64,000 nt of DNA from Pseudomonas sp. PB120 (GCF_009761815.1 NZ_RWIN01000033.1:97578-161577); one strand, 5' to 3'; positions 16,829 to 24,751 are shown, counted from the stretch's first letter. Program-made: numbers and translations. Notes: generated from the sequence alone by a model not told the origin.

Positions 16829-18169
16829 CTACGCCGTTTCCAGCAGGACCGGTATCAATTCGGGCGCCGCCAACGGATCGTTCTGAAAGAAAAACCGCCG
16901 CTCGCCAAACGCCGGCCGCAACTCATCGAACCAGGTCGCTTGCGGGTCGAACCGCGCATAGAAGGTGCGCAGTACCCACTGAGGATTGCGCGCCTGGAGA
17001 AACTGCAGCACGAAGACTTTTTCCCCCGCGACGGTCTCGATGCCGTTGATCAACACCTTGCCGTAGAAGGTGCTCATGGACGGCCCGCGAACGGTTCGCG
17101 CCAGCCCGGACACCGTTCGGTACGCCGCCTGGAAGATCTCGAACGCGCGAGCCAGCGGCATCGCGAAGTAATGGCTCGGCCCGGTATCGCGTTCGACAAA
17201 CATGTAATACGGCACCGCGCCCAGTCGCACGCCTTCGGTCCAGAGCGCCGCCCAGTCGGCCGGGTTTTCGTTGATGTGCCGAATCACCGGCGCCTGCATG
17301 CGCAGGGTCGCGCCGGTCGACCGGATGCGTTCGACAGCCTGGCGGGCGATGTCCTGGCGGAGTTCCACCGGGTGGTTGTAGTGGCCCATGATCGAGAGGT
17401 TTTTCCCGGCGGCGACGATCCGCTTGAACAGGTCAAGCAACTCGGGCGCATCCTTGTCGCTGACAAATCGCTGCGGCCAATACGCCACGGATTTGGTGCC
17501 GATGCGGATGCTGTTCAGGTGAGGCAGTTCCAGCAGCGGCTCGATGTACCCGGCCAGCGAGCGTGTGTTCATGATCATCGGGTCGCCGCCGGTGATCAGC
17601 ACATCGGTCACTTCGGGATGAACCCGCAAGTAACTCACCAGCTCCTGGGATTCCCGGGCATTGAACTTGAGTTCTTCCTCACCGATGAACTGCGCCCAGC
17701 GGAAACAGAACGTGCAGTAGGCGTGACAGGTCTGGCCGGCGCCGGGGAAAAACAGCACGGTCTCGCGGTACTTGTGCTGAATGCCCTGCAGGACTTTTCC
17801 GTCCAGGCTGACGCTGTTATGCGTCAATTGCCCGGCCGGATGTGGGTTCATGCGCAGCCAGATCGCCTCGATCCGCCGCTTGATGGCAACGGCGTCGTCC
17901 TGTGCGATCAATTGCTTGAGCTGCGCGTACTCGTCCGGCAACAGCATGTCCTTGTGCGGAAAGGTCATGCGAAAAATCGGATCGTCCGGGATGTTGCTCC
18001 AGTCGATGAGCGTTCCGAGTACGTATTCATTCGTGCGAAACGGCATGACCCGCGCCACGACCGTCATGGCTTCCTGCAACGCTGGCGTCAGCTTCTGCCA
18101 GTACGGCGTGTCGCGAATCGTGCGTGAGTTATAGGGTTTGTATCTTTCCTGCTCCGACATTCCCTGCAT
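16829..18169 (-). CDS. KamA-family radical SAM 2,3-aminomutase, substrate uncertain
   Basis: This 446-residue protein matches lysine 2,3-aminomutase in layout. The radical SAM cluster cysteines are C148, C152, C155 in CHAYCTFCFRW, the SAM-binding stretch follows in LITGGDP, and a probable PLP lysine K371 lies in FYGKVLI. The enzyme would shift an alpha-amino group to the beta carbon. In clostridial KamA, Asp293 and Asp330 hold the lysine side-chain amine; aligned by eye these are R327 and S364 here, so lysine may not be the substrate. In glutamate 2,3-aminomutase the first position is a lysine, another basic residue. The chosen start has AGGAG seven bases upstream; ATGs six codons upstream and three codons downstream are alternatives. 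Confidence 0.8.
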   Translation of the reverse strand: MQGMSEQERYKPYNSRTIRDTPYWQKLTPALQEAMTVVARVMPFRTNEYVLGTLIDWSNIPDDPIFRMTFPHKDMLLPDEYAQLKQLIAQDDAVAIKRRIEAIWLRMNPHPAGQLTHNSVSLDGKVLQGIQHKYRETVLFFPGAGQTCHAYCTFCFRWAQFIGEEELKFNARESQELVSYLRVHPEVTDVLITGGDPMIMNTRSLAGYIEPLLELPHLNSIRIGTKSVAYWPQRFVSDKDAPELLDLFKRIVAAGKNLSIMGHYNHPVELRQDIARQAVERIRSTGATLRMQAPVIRHINENPADWAALWTEGVRLGAVPYYMFVERDTGPSHYFAMPLARAFEIFQAAYRTVSGLARTVRGPSMSTFYGKVLINGIETVAGEKVFVLQFLQARNPQWVLRTFYARFDPQATWFDELRPAFGERRFFFQNDPLAAPELIPVLLETA

Positions 18170-18200
18170 GGCAGCGCTCCTGATCATGTCCTGGCGGTTG

Positions 18201-18845
18201 TCACTGAATGGCCGGCGCTGTGCGCTCGATGTCCATCCACGCCCGAACGCTGTCGCGATCCCATTGCCGGTGCACATAGGCGGCGAGGCGCGCCGGGACT
18301 TCATCGCCATTGGCGACCAGTCGGTTGAGCATGATGGCCAGGTCGGTGTCGGCAATGCTCCAGTCGCCAAACAGGTGCTCCGCGCCGCCCTCCAGCAGGC
18401 GATCGGCGACGTAAAACAACCGGTCGACGGCCGCCAGGGCTTCGTCGGACAGCGGGTTGTTCTTTTTGCCGAAGTAGACGAGGTCTGCCGGACGCTCCTT
18501 GCGAATGACCAGCAAATCGCTGCGCAGCCAAGCCTGGAGTTGGCGAGCGCGGGCGCGTTGCTTGATGTCCAGGGGCAACAGTTTTTTGTGACCCGGCGCG
18601 AGTTCGTCCAGGTATTCGGCAATGGCCGAAGATTCCGACAAGGCGAACTGTTTATGAACTAACGTGGGAATTTTGCACGTTAGCGACAGATCTTGATAAG
18701 GCTTTAAATAGTTATCACGGCTTTTTAAATCAACCTTAACCAGATCAAACGAAAGTTGCTTTTCCTTCAACCCCACAAAAGCCGACATCGCAAAGGCACT
18801 GACAAAATCCGCACCGACATAGAGTTTAAATTTCGTGCTTTCCAT
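18201..18845 (-). CDS. yfcF: Glutathione S-transferase, YfcF-like
   Basis: This 214-residue protein has a thioredoxin-like N-terminal domain with the glutathione contact LSESSAIAEYLDE (residues 69-81). A helical C-terminal domain contains ARARQLQAWLRSDLLVIRKERP and WSIADTDLAIMLNRL, closely resembling E. coli YfcF. YfcF has glutathione transferase and peroxidase activity. Here it is the first gene of the leftward operon that continues with the aminomutase, 31 bp downstream. It may therefore conjugate or isomerise a pathway intermediate, or protect against a reactive N-oxygenated product (inference). SD GGGAG precedes the ATG. The coding sequence near the start is less GC-rich than its neighbours. 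Confidence 0.85.
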   Translation of the reverse strand: MESTKFKLYVGADFVSAFAMSAFVGLKEKQLSFDLVKVDLKSRDNYLKPYQDLSLTCKIPTLVHKQFALSESSAIAEYLDELAPGHKKLLPLDIKQRARARQLQAWLRSDLLVIRKERPADLVYFGKKNNPLSDEALAAVDRLFYVADRLLEGGAEHLFGDWSIADTDLAIMLNRLVANGDEVPARLAAYVHRQWDRDSVRAWMDIERTAPAIQ

Positions 18846-18923
18846 AGACCACTCCCTTTCATTAACTGCGCTGATTAACAGGCATTGGAAGTGATCGTAG
18901 TTAGTTGGTCGATGACTGAATAG

Positions 18924-18962
18924 ATACAGAAAATGCCTGTTTCGACGAATACAGAAAATGCC
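18924..18962. promoter_or_regulatory. 14-bp direct repeat in promoter of the yfcF-aminomutase operon
   Basis: ATACAGAAAATGCC occurs perfectly at 18924-18937 and 18949-18962, 25 bp apart, 79-117 bp upstream of the yfcF start. MocR-family regulators commonly bind directly repeated sites, and two MocR genes flank the cluster, so this is a plausible operator. Confidence 0.5.
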
Positions 18963-18994
18963 GCAGGCAGGCTGGAGGGGGCTTGGCAGAAATG

Positions 18995-19024
18995 AAAAAG
19001 GGAGCCAGTGAACACTGACTCCCT
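18995..19024 (-). terminator. Rho-independent terminator after cupin gene
   Basis: On the minus strand the stem AGGGAGTCAGTG / CACTGGCTCCCT (one mismatched pair) is followed by TTTTT. It lies 17 bp beyond the cupin stop and separates the exporter-to-cupin operon from the yfcF operon. Confidence 0.75.
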
Positions 19025-19041
19025 CGTGTGAAACGGGAGGA

Positions 19042-19527
19042 TTACGCCGGGCGGGTAATCAGCCCATGGCTGTCGGCAAAATTGGAGAGCAGCGCCACTT
19101 GCGGCATGTTGCTCATGTTCAACATCGCCAGGGGCTCGACGGTGCCGGTGTTGACGAACCCGTGTTTGGTCCAGGCCGGCACCAGCAGTACGTCGCCCGG
19201 GCTGACCGATACTTCATCAGCATCGCCCAACGTCAGCGCGCCGCTGCCGGACTGAATGACGAACAGGTGCCACCATGAATGGGCATGTCCCTTGAGCACA
19301 ACGCCCGGGTTCAACCATTGCATGGCGATGGCCATTCCCGGGGTCACTTCGCAGCCCTCGACAGATGTGTCGTGAGCCAGGGCGACGGTATCGACATCGC
19401 TGTGTTCCAGGTTTTTACGCGCTTGCGTTAGTTCAGCGCCTTTCCACACACGTGGACTGACGTGTTGATGGTGCAAACTTTTGCGAAAATCTTTATATGA
19501 AAACAATGCACCCTGGAAGTTACTCAT
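19042..19527 (-). CDS. Cupin-domain protein
   Basis: This 161-residue protein has a single cupin barrel. The first motif holds the metal histidines in GHAHSWWHLFVI (H81, H83, H87), the strand turn SVSPGDVLLVPAWTKHGF forms the second motif with H122. No signal peptide is present. Small cupins act as dioxygenases, isomerases, or sensors of small molecules. In diazeniumdiolate and hydrazine pathways cupins catalyse N-N chemistry, which is notable next to an AurF-type gene, but the role here is unknown. The ATG two codons inside a GTG start was preferred because of GGGG at normal spacing. It is the last gene of its operon, 82 bp after the RidA gene. Confidence 0.8.
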   Translation of the reverse strand: MSNFQGALFSYKDFRKSLHHQHVSPRVWKGAELTQARKNLEHSDVDTVALAHDTSVEGCEVTPGMAIAMQWLNPGVVLKGHAHSWWHLFVIQSGSGALTLGDADEVSVSPGDVLLVPAWTKHGFVNTGTVEPLAMLNMSNMPQVALLSNFADSHGLITRPA

Positions 19528-19552
19528 ACGCACGCCCCGTCTTTTCCTGCTT

Positions 19553-19601
19553 ACTGTAGCGCCGAACCTTATGTTAACGATCCGACACTGTAAAGCCGAG
19601 C
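19553..19601. promoter_or_regulatory. Direct repeat between RidA and cupin genes
   Basis: ACTGTAGCGCCGAAC (19553) and ACTGTAAAGCCGAGC (19587) are similar 15-mers 34 bp apart in the 82-bp gap. They may mark an internal regulated promoter. This is weak evidence by itself. Confidence 0.25.
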
Positions 19602-19609
19602 GATTGTAT

Positions 19610-20104
19610 TTATAACGCTGAAGGGCGCAACGCCACGATCATGTCCACTTCCACTGCAGCATTTTTTGGAAGTTGATAAACACCGACGGTTGTCCGTGTA
19701 TGTTTACCGGCATCTCCCAATACATGACTGAACACGTCCGAAGCACCGTTGGCCACGTCGCTGAGATCGACAAAGTCCTCCGTGCACCTCACGTACACCG
19801 TGACGCGGATCAGGGACTTTATTTTATCCAGTGAGCCGATGGCATCGACGATCAGCGAAAGCCCGCGCATCGCGCTGATGCTGGCGGCCGCTTGAGCATC
19901 GGCGAGGTTGAGCTCCTTCCCGACTCGGCCGGGGTACTGGATTTTGCCGTTCATGCGCGGCACCAGCCCACTGACGTACACCTCATCATGATGCCGGATC
20001 AGGGGGACGTAATGCCCGCCCGCCGTGTTCTCACCATAGATGTCGTAGTTGAGTTCCTTTGCCAGGGTCAGGAAGCGTTCGTCGCAGCTCATTTGCTCAA
20101 TCAT
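19610..20104 (-). CDS. RidA/YjgF family protein
   Basis: This 164-residue protein carries the RidA (YjgF/YER057c/UK114) fold, with a small N-terminal extension. Recognisable parts are the early HHDEVYVSGLVPRMNGKI, the helix AAASISAMRGLSLIVDAIGSL, the strand IKSLIRVTVYVRCTEDF and the end TTVGVYQLPKNAAVEVDMIVAL. RidA trimers hydrolyse reactive enamine/imine intermediates formed by PLP enzymes; the catalytic arginine normally found in a VEI(D)x(V)A-type end segment is not obvious here, so it may be a non-canonical member. SD AGAGGA lies 8 bases before the ATG. It is placed between the ATP-grasp and cupin genes. Confidence 0.85.
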   Translation of the reverse strand: MIEQMSCDERFLTLAKELNYDIYGENTAGGHYVPLIRHHDEVYVSGLVPRMNGKIQYPGRVGKELNLADAQAAASISAMRGLSLIVDAIGSLDKIKSLIRVTVYVRCTEDFVDLSDVANGASDVFSHVLGDAGKHTRTTVGVYQLPKNAAVEVDMIVALRPSAL

Positions 20105-20152
20105 TTACCAATCCTCTTAATCAATAATGCAAAAAACATTGATTACCGCGCC

Positions 20153-21433
20153 TTAGCCCATCGCTCGCGCGGGAGGTGCCAGACAGGTCACCTCGACGCG
20201 TGACTCGATGGCTTCGGCGAGAATCAGCAGGTCCTTGCTAAGTTGCTCGTAGTGCTCGTTGAACAGCACGATGTGGCCAATGAACGAGGTGTTGTCCTGC
20301 ACCAATGCCGTGACCGAATCACCGAGGCGCTTGGCATACACGGCCTCCACACACTCGATGTTCAGCGACCGGGCCAGCGCCTCGATGTCTGGCGCACCGC
20401 GCAGCAGACCGCCCGCCGGCGCCCTGAGCAGGCGAATGCCGCAATAGCCCCGGGCGACGGGGTCGACCGTTTCGGTCGTGCCTTCCACCGCCCACCGGAC
20501 CCAGCGCTCCCATGGGTCGAAATCGATAAACGCCAGACGGGCCAGGTCCCAGATGTGCATGCCGCCGGGGCGCATGTTGGTTTCCACCGCCGAGGTCAGG
20601 CCGTCGCTGCGCAGGAACACTTCGTTGTGATAAGCGCCGTTATCCAGCGAGACCAGACCGGACATGTGTCGGCCAGCCTCCGCCAGGCGCACTTGTACGT
20701 CCGCGGTCAAAGGTGCGGGCACCACTTGCTGGATTTCTGCGCGATAGGCGCCTTCGGTGGTGGTTTTTTCGGTGAGCCACGTACTGCCCGCCACGTAATC
20801 CCAGCTGTATTCCCGTGCGTTCTGAATCAGTTCTTCAAGGACGATGCCGCCCTCGCGATAGGGCTTGAGCGCCTGCCAGGCTTCATCGCATTCGGACGGG
20901 TGATGGATGACCCGGCACCCTCGGCTCGCACCTTCACAGGCCGGTTTGATGAACGCTTTGCCGCCGAGCTCGACCACCCGCTGACGCAATTCGGGCAGGC
21001 TCTCGATGCGTGCGGAATACACCGCACGGTAATCCTGCGGTGCCTGGCTGGCCGAAGCTTCCAGCTTGCGAAAGATTTGCTTGTCCAGCCCCGCCCGCGC
21101 CTCGCCAGGCGTGATGCCTGGCAGGCCGTAATGGCTGGCCAGAGCAGCACCGAGCAGCACGCCGCGGTCGGAAAACGGCAGCACCCCGATCAGTTTCCAG
21201 CGGTCGGCATTCAGGCAACCGGCCACCAGTTCAAGGGATGCCGCTACATCTTCAACCGCCAATGACGTGGTGCACACGTGGTCGGCGACTTGATCGTCCC
21301 CGGGCCGGATCTGCTCGACCAGCAGGATCAACCGGGCGTTGTAGAGCGTCTTGCAGAGGTCGCGCAGCTTCGGGATATCGTGGACCCGATTGCCGTTGTA
21401 CCCGACCACTACTACGCATGACGTCGTGTTCAT
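20153..21433 (-). CDS. ATP-grasp ligase
   Basis: This 426-residue protein has the three-part ATP-grasp fold. The N-terminal Rossmann-like domain begins VVVVGYNGNRVHDIPKL. The ATP-binding lysine strand is KAFIKPACEGASRGCRVI (about residue 165), followed by GGIVLEELIQNAREYSWDY. The metal-binding segment is VETNMRPGGMHIWDL (about 285), which fits the conserved ExNxRxGG pattern. These enzymes activate a carboxylate as acyl phosphate and couple it to an amine, as in dipeptide ligases and biosynthetic amide ligases. SD GGAGG precedes the ATG. It probably joins the cluster's amino acid to another amine or amino acid (inference). It is 42 bp after the exporter gene. Confidence 0.85.
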   Translation of the reverse strand: MNTTSCVVVVGYNGNRVHDIPKLRDLCKTLYNARLILLVEQIRPGDDQVADHVCTTSLAVEDVAASLELVAGCLNADRWKLIGVLPFSDRGVLLGAALASHYGLPGITPGEARAGLDKQIFRKLEASASQAPQDYRAVYSARIESLPELRQRVVELGGKAFIKPACEGASRGCRVIHHPSECDEAWQALKPYREGGIVLEELIQNAREYSWDYVAGSTWLTEKTTTEGAYRAEIQQVVPAPLTADVQVRLAEAGRHMSGLVSLDNGAYHNEVFLRSDGLTSAVETNMRPGGMHIWDLARLAFIDFDPWERWVRWAVEGTTETVDPVARGYCGIRLLRAPAGGLLRGAPDIEALARSLNIECVEAVYAKRLGDSVTALVQDNTSFIGHIVLFNEHYEQLSKDLLILAEAIESRVEVTCLAPPARAMG

Positions 21434-21475
21434 GAAACCTCCGAACCGTGAAGCAAAAAACGCAAACGCGATGAC

Positions 21476-22576
21476 TCAGTCATGCAGGGACGCGTTGGAT
21501 TTGCGGTTGAGCCAGTACCAGGCCAGGATCCCCGCTGCACCGATGGCAGCCAGCATCAGCGCGTTGTAGGGCGGCGGCGCGACACGCATGATCAGCACCG
21601 TCAGCCCGGCGCCCACGCCCAGCGAGACTTCCTTGACGAACATGTTGTTTTGTTTGACGGAGAAGTAATCGAGGTAGCTGAACGCGCACTCGGCGATGGA
21701 CAGCAATGCGACCCAGACCAGCGCCCCGGCCAGCGTCTCGACATGGAACGCGGCCGGTGACGAGAGCACCGCGAAGCCGCCAATGATGATCCCGATGACC
21801 GCAACCACCTTGAATCGACCGGTGCGCTCGATCAGTTTCATCACCGGCACCTGGGCGAACACCACCACGGCGCTGTTGAGGATCAGCATCAAGCCGTACC
21901 AGGCCGGCAACTCACCGGTTTCGAGAAGGATGGCTTGGGGCAGGATCGAGAACACACCGAAGAGCTTGATGCCCATGATGATGCCGGCGATCACCCACGG
22001 CAGCTTGTTGCGCCAGCCGCTGCCTTGCTGGGTGACCGGGCTGGGAACAGCCGCTTGCGTGGTGAACGTGGCGCCCAGGGCGATGGGCAGGCACAGCAGG
22101 ACGAAACAGGCGGCGCCGAGGAAAAACAGGGTGGGTGTCAGCAGCGGCGACAACAGGATCAGGCCCGCTACCAGACTGCCCATGTTCATGGCCACGCGGT
22201 TGTAGGCCGCTCCTTCCTTGGTCTGCGCCGCTTCGCTCTTGATCAGATACCCGGCAATCGCGATGCCGTACGCAAACAAGGCAGCGGCGAACATCACCAG
22301 GCCCTGGTTGCTGGTGACTGCCAGCAGCACCAGGCCGAGGGCAGCGCACAGCAGCGTGACACTCAGGGAACGCCGACCCAGCACCAGCAAGGTCAACGGC
22401 AACAACAGCAGCAAGGCCCGATACCCAAGGGCGAGGATGCTGTTGGTGGCGGTGTCGAGCCAGACGTTGGCCTTGCCCAGTACCGCAAACAGCGACACGG
22501 CGGTGATGATCCGGATCGTGAACAGGCGGATGTTGATCACCGGCTTGGCGATGGCGACCGTTGTTTGAACACTCAT
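21476..22576 (-). CDS. MFS-type transporter, probable exporter of cluster product
   Basis: This 366-residue protein has about 11-12 hydrophobic segments, such as YRALLLLLPLTLLVLG and ALLCAALGLVLLAV-like runs, and a basic loop VPVMKLIERTGRFK in the middle typical of major facilitator proteins. It is shorter than the usual 400 residues. The start was set at the ATG with GAGGTG at normal spacing; an earlier in-frame start would have no ribosome-binding site. It is the first gene of a leftward operon (exporter, ATP-grasp, RidA, cupin) and is divergent from a MocR regulator, the classic arrangement for a regulator-controlled export and resistance gene. Confidence 0.8.
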   Translation of the reverse strand: MSVQTTVAIAKPVINIRLFTIRIITAVSLFAVLGKANVWLDTATNSILALGYRALLLLLPLTLLVLGRRSLSVTLLCAALGLVLLAVTSNQGLVMFAAALFAYGIAIAGYLIKSEAAQTKEGAAYNRVAMNMGSLVAGLILLSPLLTPTLFFLGAACFVLLCLPIALGATFTTQAAVPSPVTQQGSGWRNKLPWVIAGIIMGIKLFGVFSILPQAILLETGELPAWYGLMLILNSAVVVFAQVPVMKLIERTGRFKVVAVIGIIIGGFAVLSSPAAFHVETLAGALVWVALLSIAECAFSYLDYFSVKQNNMFVKEVSLGVGAGLTVLIMRVAPPPYNALMLAAIGAAGILAWYWLNRKSNASLHD

Positions 22577-22679
22577 GCAACACACCTCAGCAACCGAACG
22601 ATGGCCGTGCCCACAGACGCCGACCATCAGGAAAGTCTTTAAGGCGATGGTAGAGAGAGACGTTTGTTTTCATCAGGGC

Positions 22680-22705
22680 AAGTTCGTATAGAATCAAACG
22701 AACTT
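22680..22705. promoter_or_regulatory. Palindrome in divergent exporter/MocR promoter
   Basis: A perfect inverted repeat, AAGTTCG and CGAACTT, has a 12-bp spacer and lies 22 bp before the MocR start. A nearby GACGTTTG at about 22657 echoes CAAACGAAC inside the palindrome. It is a candidate operator for the adjacent MocR protein acting on both directions. Confidence 0.45.
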
Positions 22706-22727
22706 TACTGCCGGAGAGACCAGTAAA

Positions 22728-24143
22728 ATGCAGGTTCAACGTGCGGTCATCGCTGCCATAGAATTCCAGCCCGGCGTGCCGCTGGTGCAGCAGATCGTTG
22801 ATCAATTGTCCGTTGCGATCAGTCAGGGCGGGCTGCCCCACGGGGCCAAGCTGCCGCCCATTCGCGAACTCTCCGACCTGATGAACGTGGGCAAATCCAC
22901 GGTGGTCGACGCGCTGGACCGCTTGCGGGCCAAGGGCCTGGTGGTTTCACGCCAGGGCTCGGGGCATTACGTGCACCGCACCAGCACCACGCTCCAGACC
23001 GGCACTGGCCCGGATCTGCAACCTCAAGACACCCTCAGCGTGGTCCGCCGCGCATTGTTGCTGGACAACGGCGCCCTGCGTCCCGGCTGCGGATTCCTGC
23101 CGACCTCGTGGCTGCCGGCTGACGAATTGCTCAAGGCGGTGCGCGGCACCTTGCGCGCCACCAGCCTGCGCATGGGCGAATACGGCGTTGCCGGCGGCTA
23201 CCTGCCGCTGCGCCAGGCATTGCGGGTCAAGTTGTCGACCTTCGGCATCGAAGCGCCGGTGGACCAGATCATCACCACCGCCAACACCATGCAGGCCATC
23301 GACCTGCTGATGCGCCTGCTGATCAAGCCCGGCGACACGGTGCTGCTCGACGATCCGTGCTACTTCAACATGCACGCCAACCTGGCGTTACACGGGGCCA
23401 AGGTCATCACCATCGCCCGGGATTGCGACGGCATGGACCTGGACGCGTTCGAGCAATTGTTGATCGCCCACAAGCCTGTGCTCTACATGACCAACAGCAC
23501 GCTGCATAACCCGACCGGGCATTCATTCTCCCCGGCCCAGGTTTACCGGTTGCTGGAGTTGAGCCACCGCTATGGCTTCCACATTCTGGAAGACGATTTG
23601 TATGCCGACATTCAACAACGCCGCACGCCAAGACTGGCCGCGAGCGGGCTGGACAATGTCAGTTATATCTCCGGTTTCTCCAAGACCCTGACCGCCAACA
23701 GCCGCGTCAGCTACGCGGTGCTGTCCGCGCCACTGGCGGCCCGGCTGGTCGCCCTGAAAATGGCCTGCGGCGGCGTGACCTCGGAACTGGCGGAGCAGAT
23801 CACCTGCACCATGCTCAGTGACGGCAGCTACACCAAGCACGCGCGGCGTACGGTGGATCGGTTGTATGAATCGAGCAGCCGCGTGGCGCGCTGGCTCGAA
23901 GAGGCCGGGTGCTCGGTGTCTTCGTTGCCAGGTGAAGGGTTGTTTATCTGGACGCGATTGCCCGACGGGCTGGACGCGGAAACCCTGGCGAGAAAGGGAT
24001 TGGAGAATGACCTGGTGTTGGCGCCCGGTACGTTGCTTAGCAAGGCCGCTGATGCCAGCCATTTCCTGCGTTTCAACGTGGCGCACAGCGATCACCTTCA
24101 GGTGCGTGAGCGGTTCTTCCGGTTGCTCGACACACAGAGATGA
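22728..24143 (+). CDS. MocR-type regulator at the right end of the biosynthetic cluster
   Basis: This 471-residue protein has an N-terminal GntR winged helix (residues 15-83, PLVQQIVDQLSVAISQGGLP) and a fold-type I aminotransferase domain. PLP contacts include TANTMQAIDLL, DDPCYFNMHANL, HNPTGHSF (N261), the aspartates of LEDDLYADI (289/290) and the Schiff-base lysine K319 in SGFSKTLTANSRVSY. The usual P-G-x-R-x-G sequence after this lysine is replaced by NSRVSY. It is transcribed away from the exporter operon with a 151-bp shared promoter region. As a cluster-end, divergently placed regulator it is the best candidate to control the pathway, perhaps by sensing an amino compound through its PLP site. 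Confidence 0.9.
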   Translation: MQVQRAVIAAIEFQPGVPLVQQIVDQLSVAISQGGLPHGAKLPPIRELSDLMNVGKSTVVDALDRLRAKGLVVSRQGSGHYVHRTSTTLQTGTGPDLQPQDTLSVVRRALLLDNGALRPGCGFLPTSWLPADELLKAVRGTLRATSLRMGEYGVAGGYLPLRQALRVKLSTFGIEAPVDQIITTANTMQAIDLLMRLLIKPGDTVLLDDPCYFNMHANLALHGAKVITIARDCDGMDLDAFEQLLIAHKPVLYMTNSTLHNPTGHSFSPAQVYRLLELSHRYGFHILEDDLYADIQQRRTPRLAASGLDNVSYISGFSKTLTANSRVSYAVLSAPLAARLVALKMACGGVTSELAEQITCTMLSDGSYTKHARRTVDRLYESSSRVARWLEEAGCSVSSLPGEGLFIWTRLPDGLDAETLARKGLENDLVLAPGTLLSKAADASHFLRFNVAHSDHLQVRERFFRLLDTQR

Positions 24144-24244
24144 CGGACCGTCATCAATCCTTCTTGCAGGAAATGAGCAAAGCCGTGATCGATGACGTGG
24201 TGAAGGTGCTAGACGCTCCGGGTAACAACTGCAATTGAATAAAA

Positions 24245-24279
24245 AAGCCCCGCGATTCTATTGAATGCGCGAGGCTTTT
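24245..24279. terminator. Hairpin terminator after MocR gene
   Basis: AAGCCCCGCG and CGCGAGGCTTTT form a stem with one mismatch and a T-run on each strand. It can end the rightward MocR transcript and the leftward two-gene module. Confidence 0.6.
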
Positions 24280-24294
24280 CAGATTTCGGTTAGT

Positions 24295-24747
24295 TCAGGA
24301 AAACATCGAGCGCTGCTCTGCCTCGTAGTGCCGTGTCTGATAAGGCATCAGAGTCTGAACTTTCAGACCAAGCCCTTCACTCAACCCCCAGGAAACAGCA
24401 AGTTCATCACGACGCAGCCGAAGCCGTGCAGCAACCGACGACGTCTCGAGTGGTCTCGAAGTTGAATGAGCAAACAGTTCGAGGGCATTGAGGGTTTCCG
24501 ATACTCGGATATCGGACACGCATGCAAATCGAGTGAATCGCTCGAGCAGATAGCCCGCACGCCGCACCTCCAGCTCGTCACTGTGGCATTGCAGAAATGC
24601 TGTCACCTCTCTCTCAAGATTGGAATCTGAATACCAAACGGCTTTCGCCGCGCTAACGAGCGCGGCGTCATCTGCCTGACTGAGAGGACTTTTGACCAGT
24701 GTGTCCAAGGCAGATGAGAGGGCTTGGCCTACAAGGAGCTTCGTCAA
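24295..24747 (-). CDS. Hypothetical protein, partner of nucleotidyltransferase-like gene
   Basis: This 150-residue protein is not recognised. It is soluble and rich in alpha-helix-forming residues (SALDTLVKSPLSQADDAALVSAAKAVWY, then EVRRAGYLLERFTRFACVSD). The probable start is TTG, with GGAG seven bases upstream, and lies only four bases beyond the stop of the nucleotidyltransferase-like gene. A longer reading frame upstream would overlap that gene wholly and is rejected. Tight coupling to an MNT-type gene suggests a two-component module of the toxin-antitoxin or abortive-infection kind, but nothing in this protein proves it. The base composition is lower in GC than the flanking genes, which hints at horizontal transfer. 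Confidence 0.6.
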   Translation of the reverse strand: MTKLLVGQALSSALDTLVKSPLSQADDAALVSAAKAVWYSDSNLEREVTAFLQCHSDELEVRRAGYLLERFTRFACVSDIRVSETLNALELFAHSTSRPLETSSVAARLRLRRDELAVSWGLSEGLGLKVQTLMPYQTRHYEAEQRSMFS

Positions 24748-24751
24748 CTGT

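Noticed and set aside
24173..24238. A 21-codon frame between MocR and the terminator (MSKAVIDDVVKVLDAPGN...)
   Set aside because: It is short and AGGA is too close to the ATG; no match is known. It could be a remnant, but the support is too weak for a gene call.
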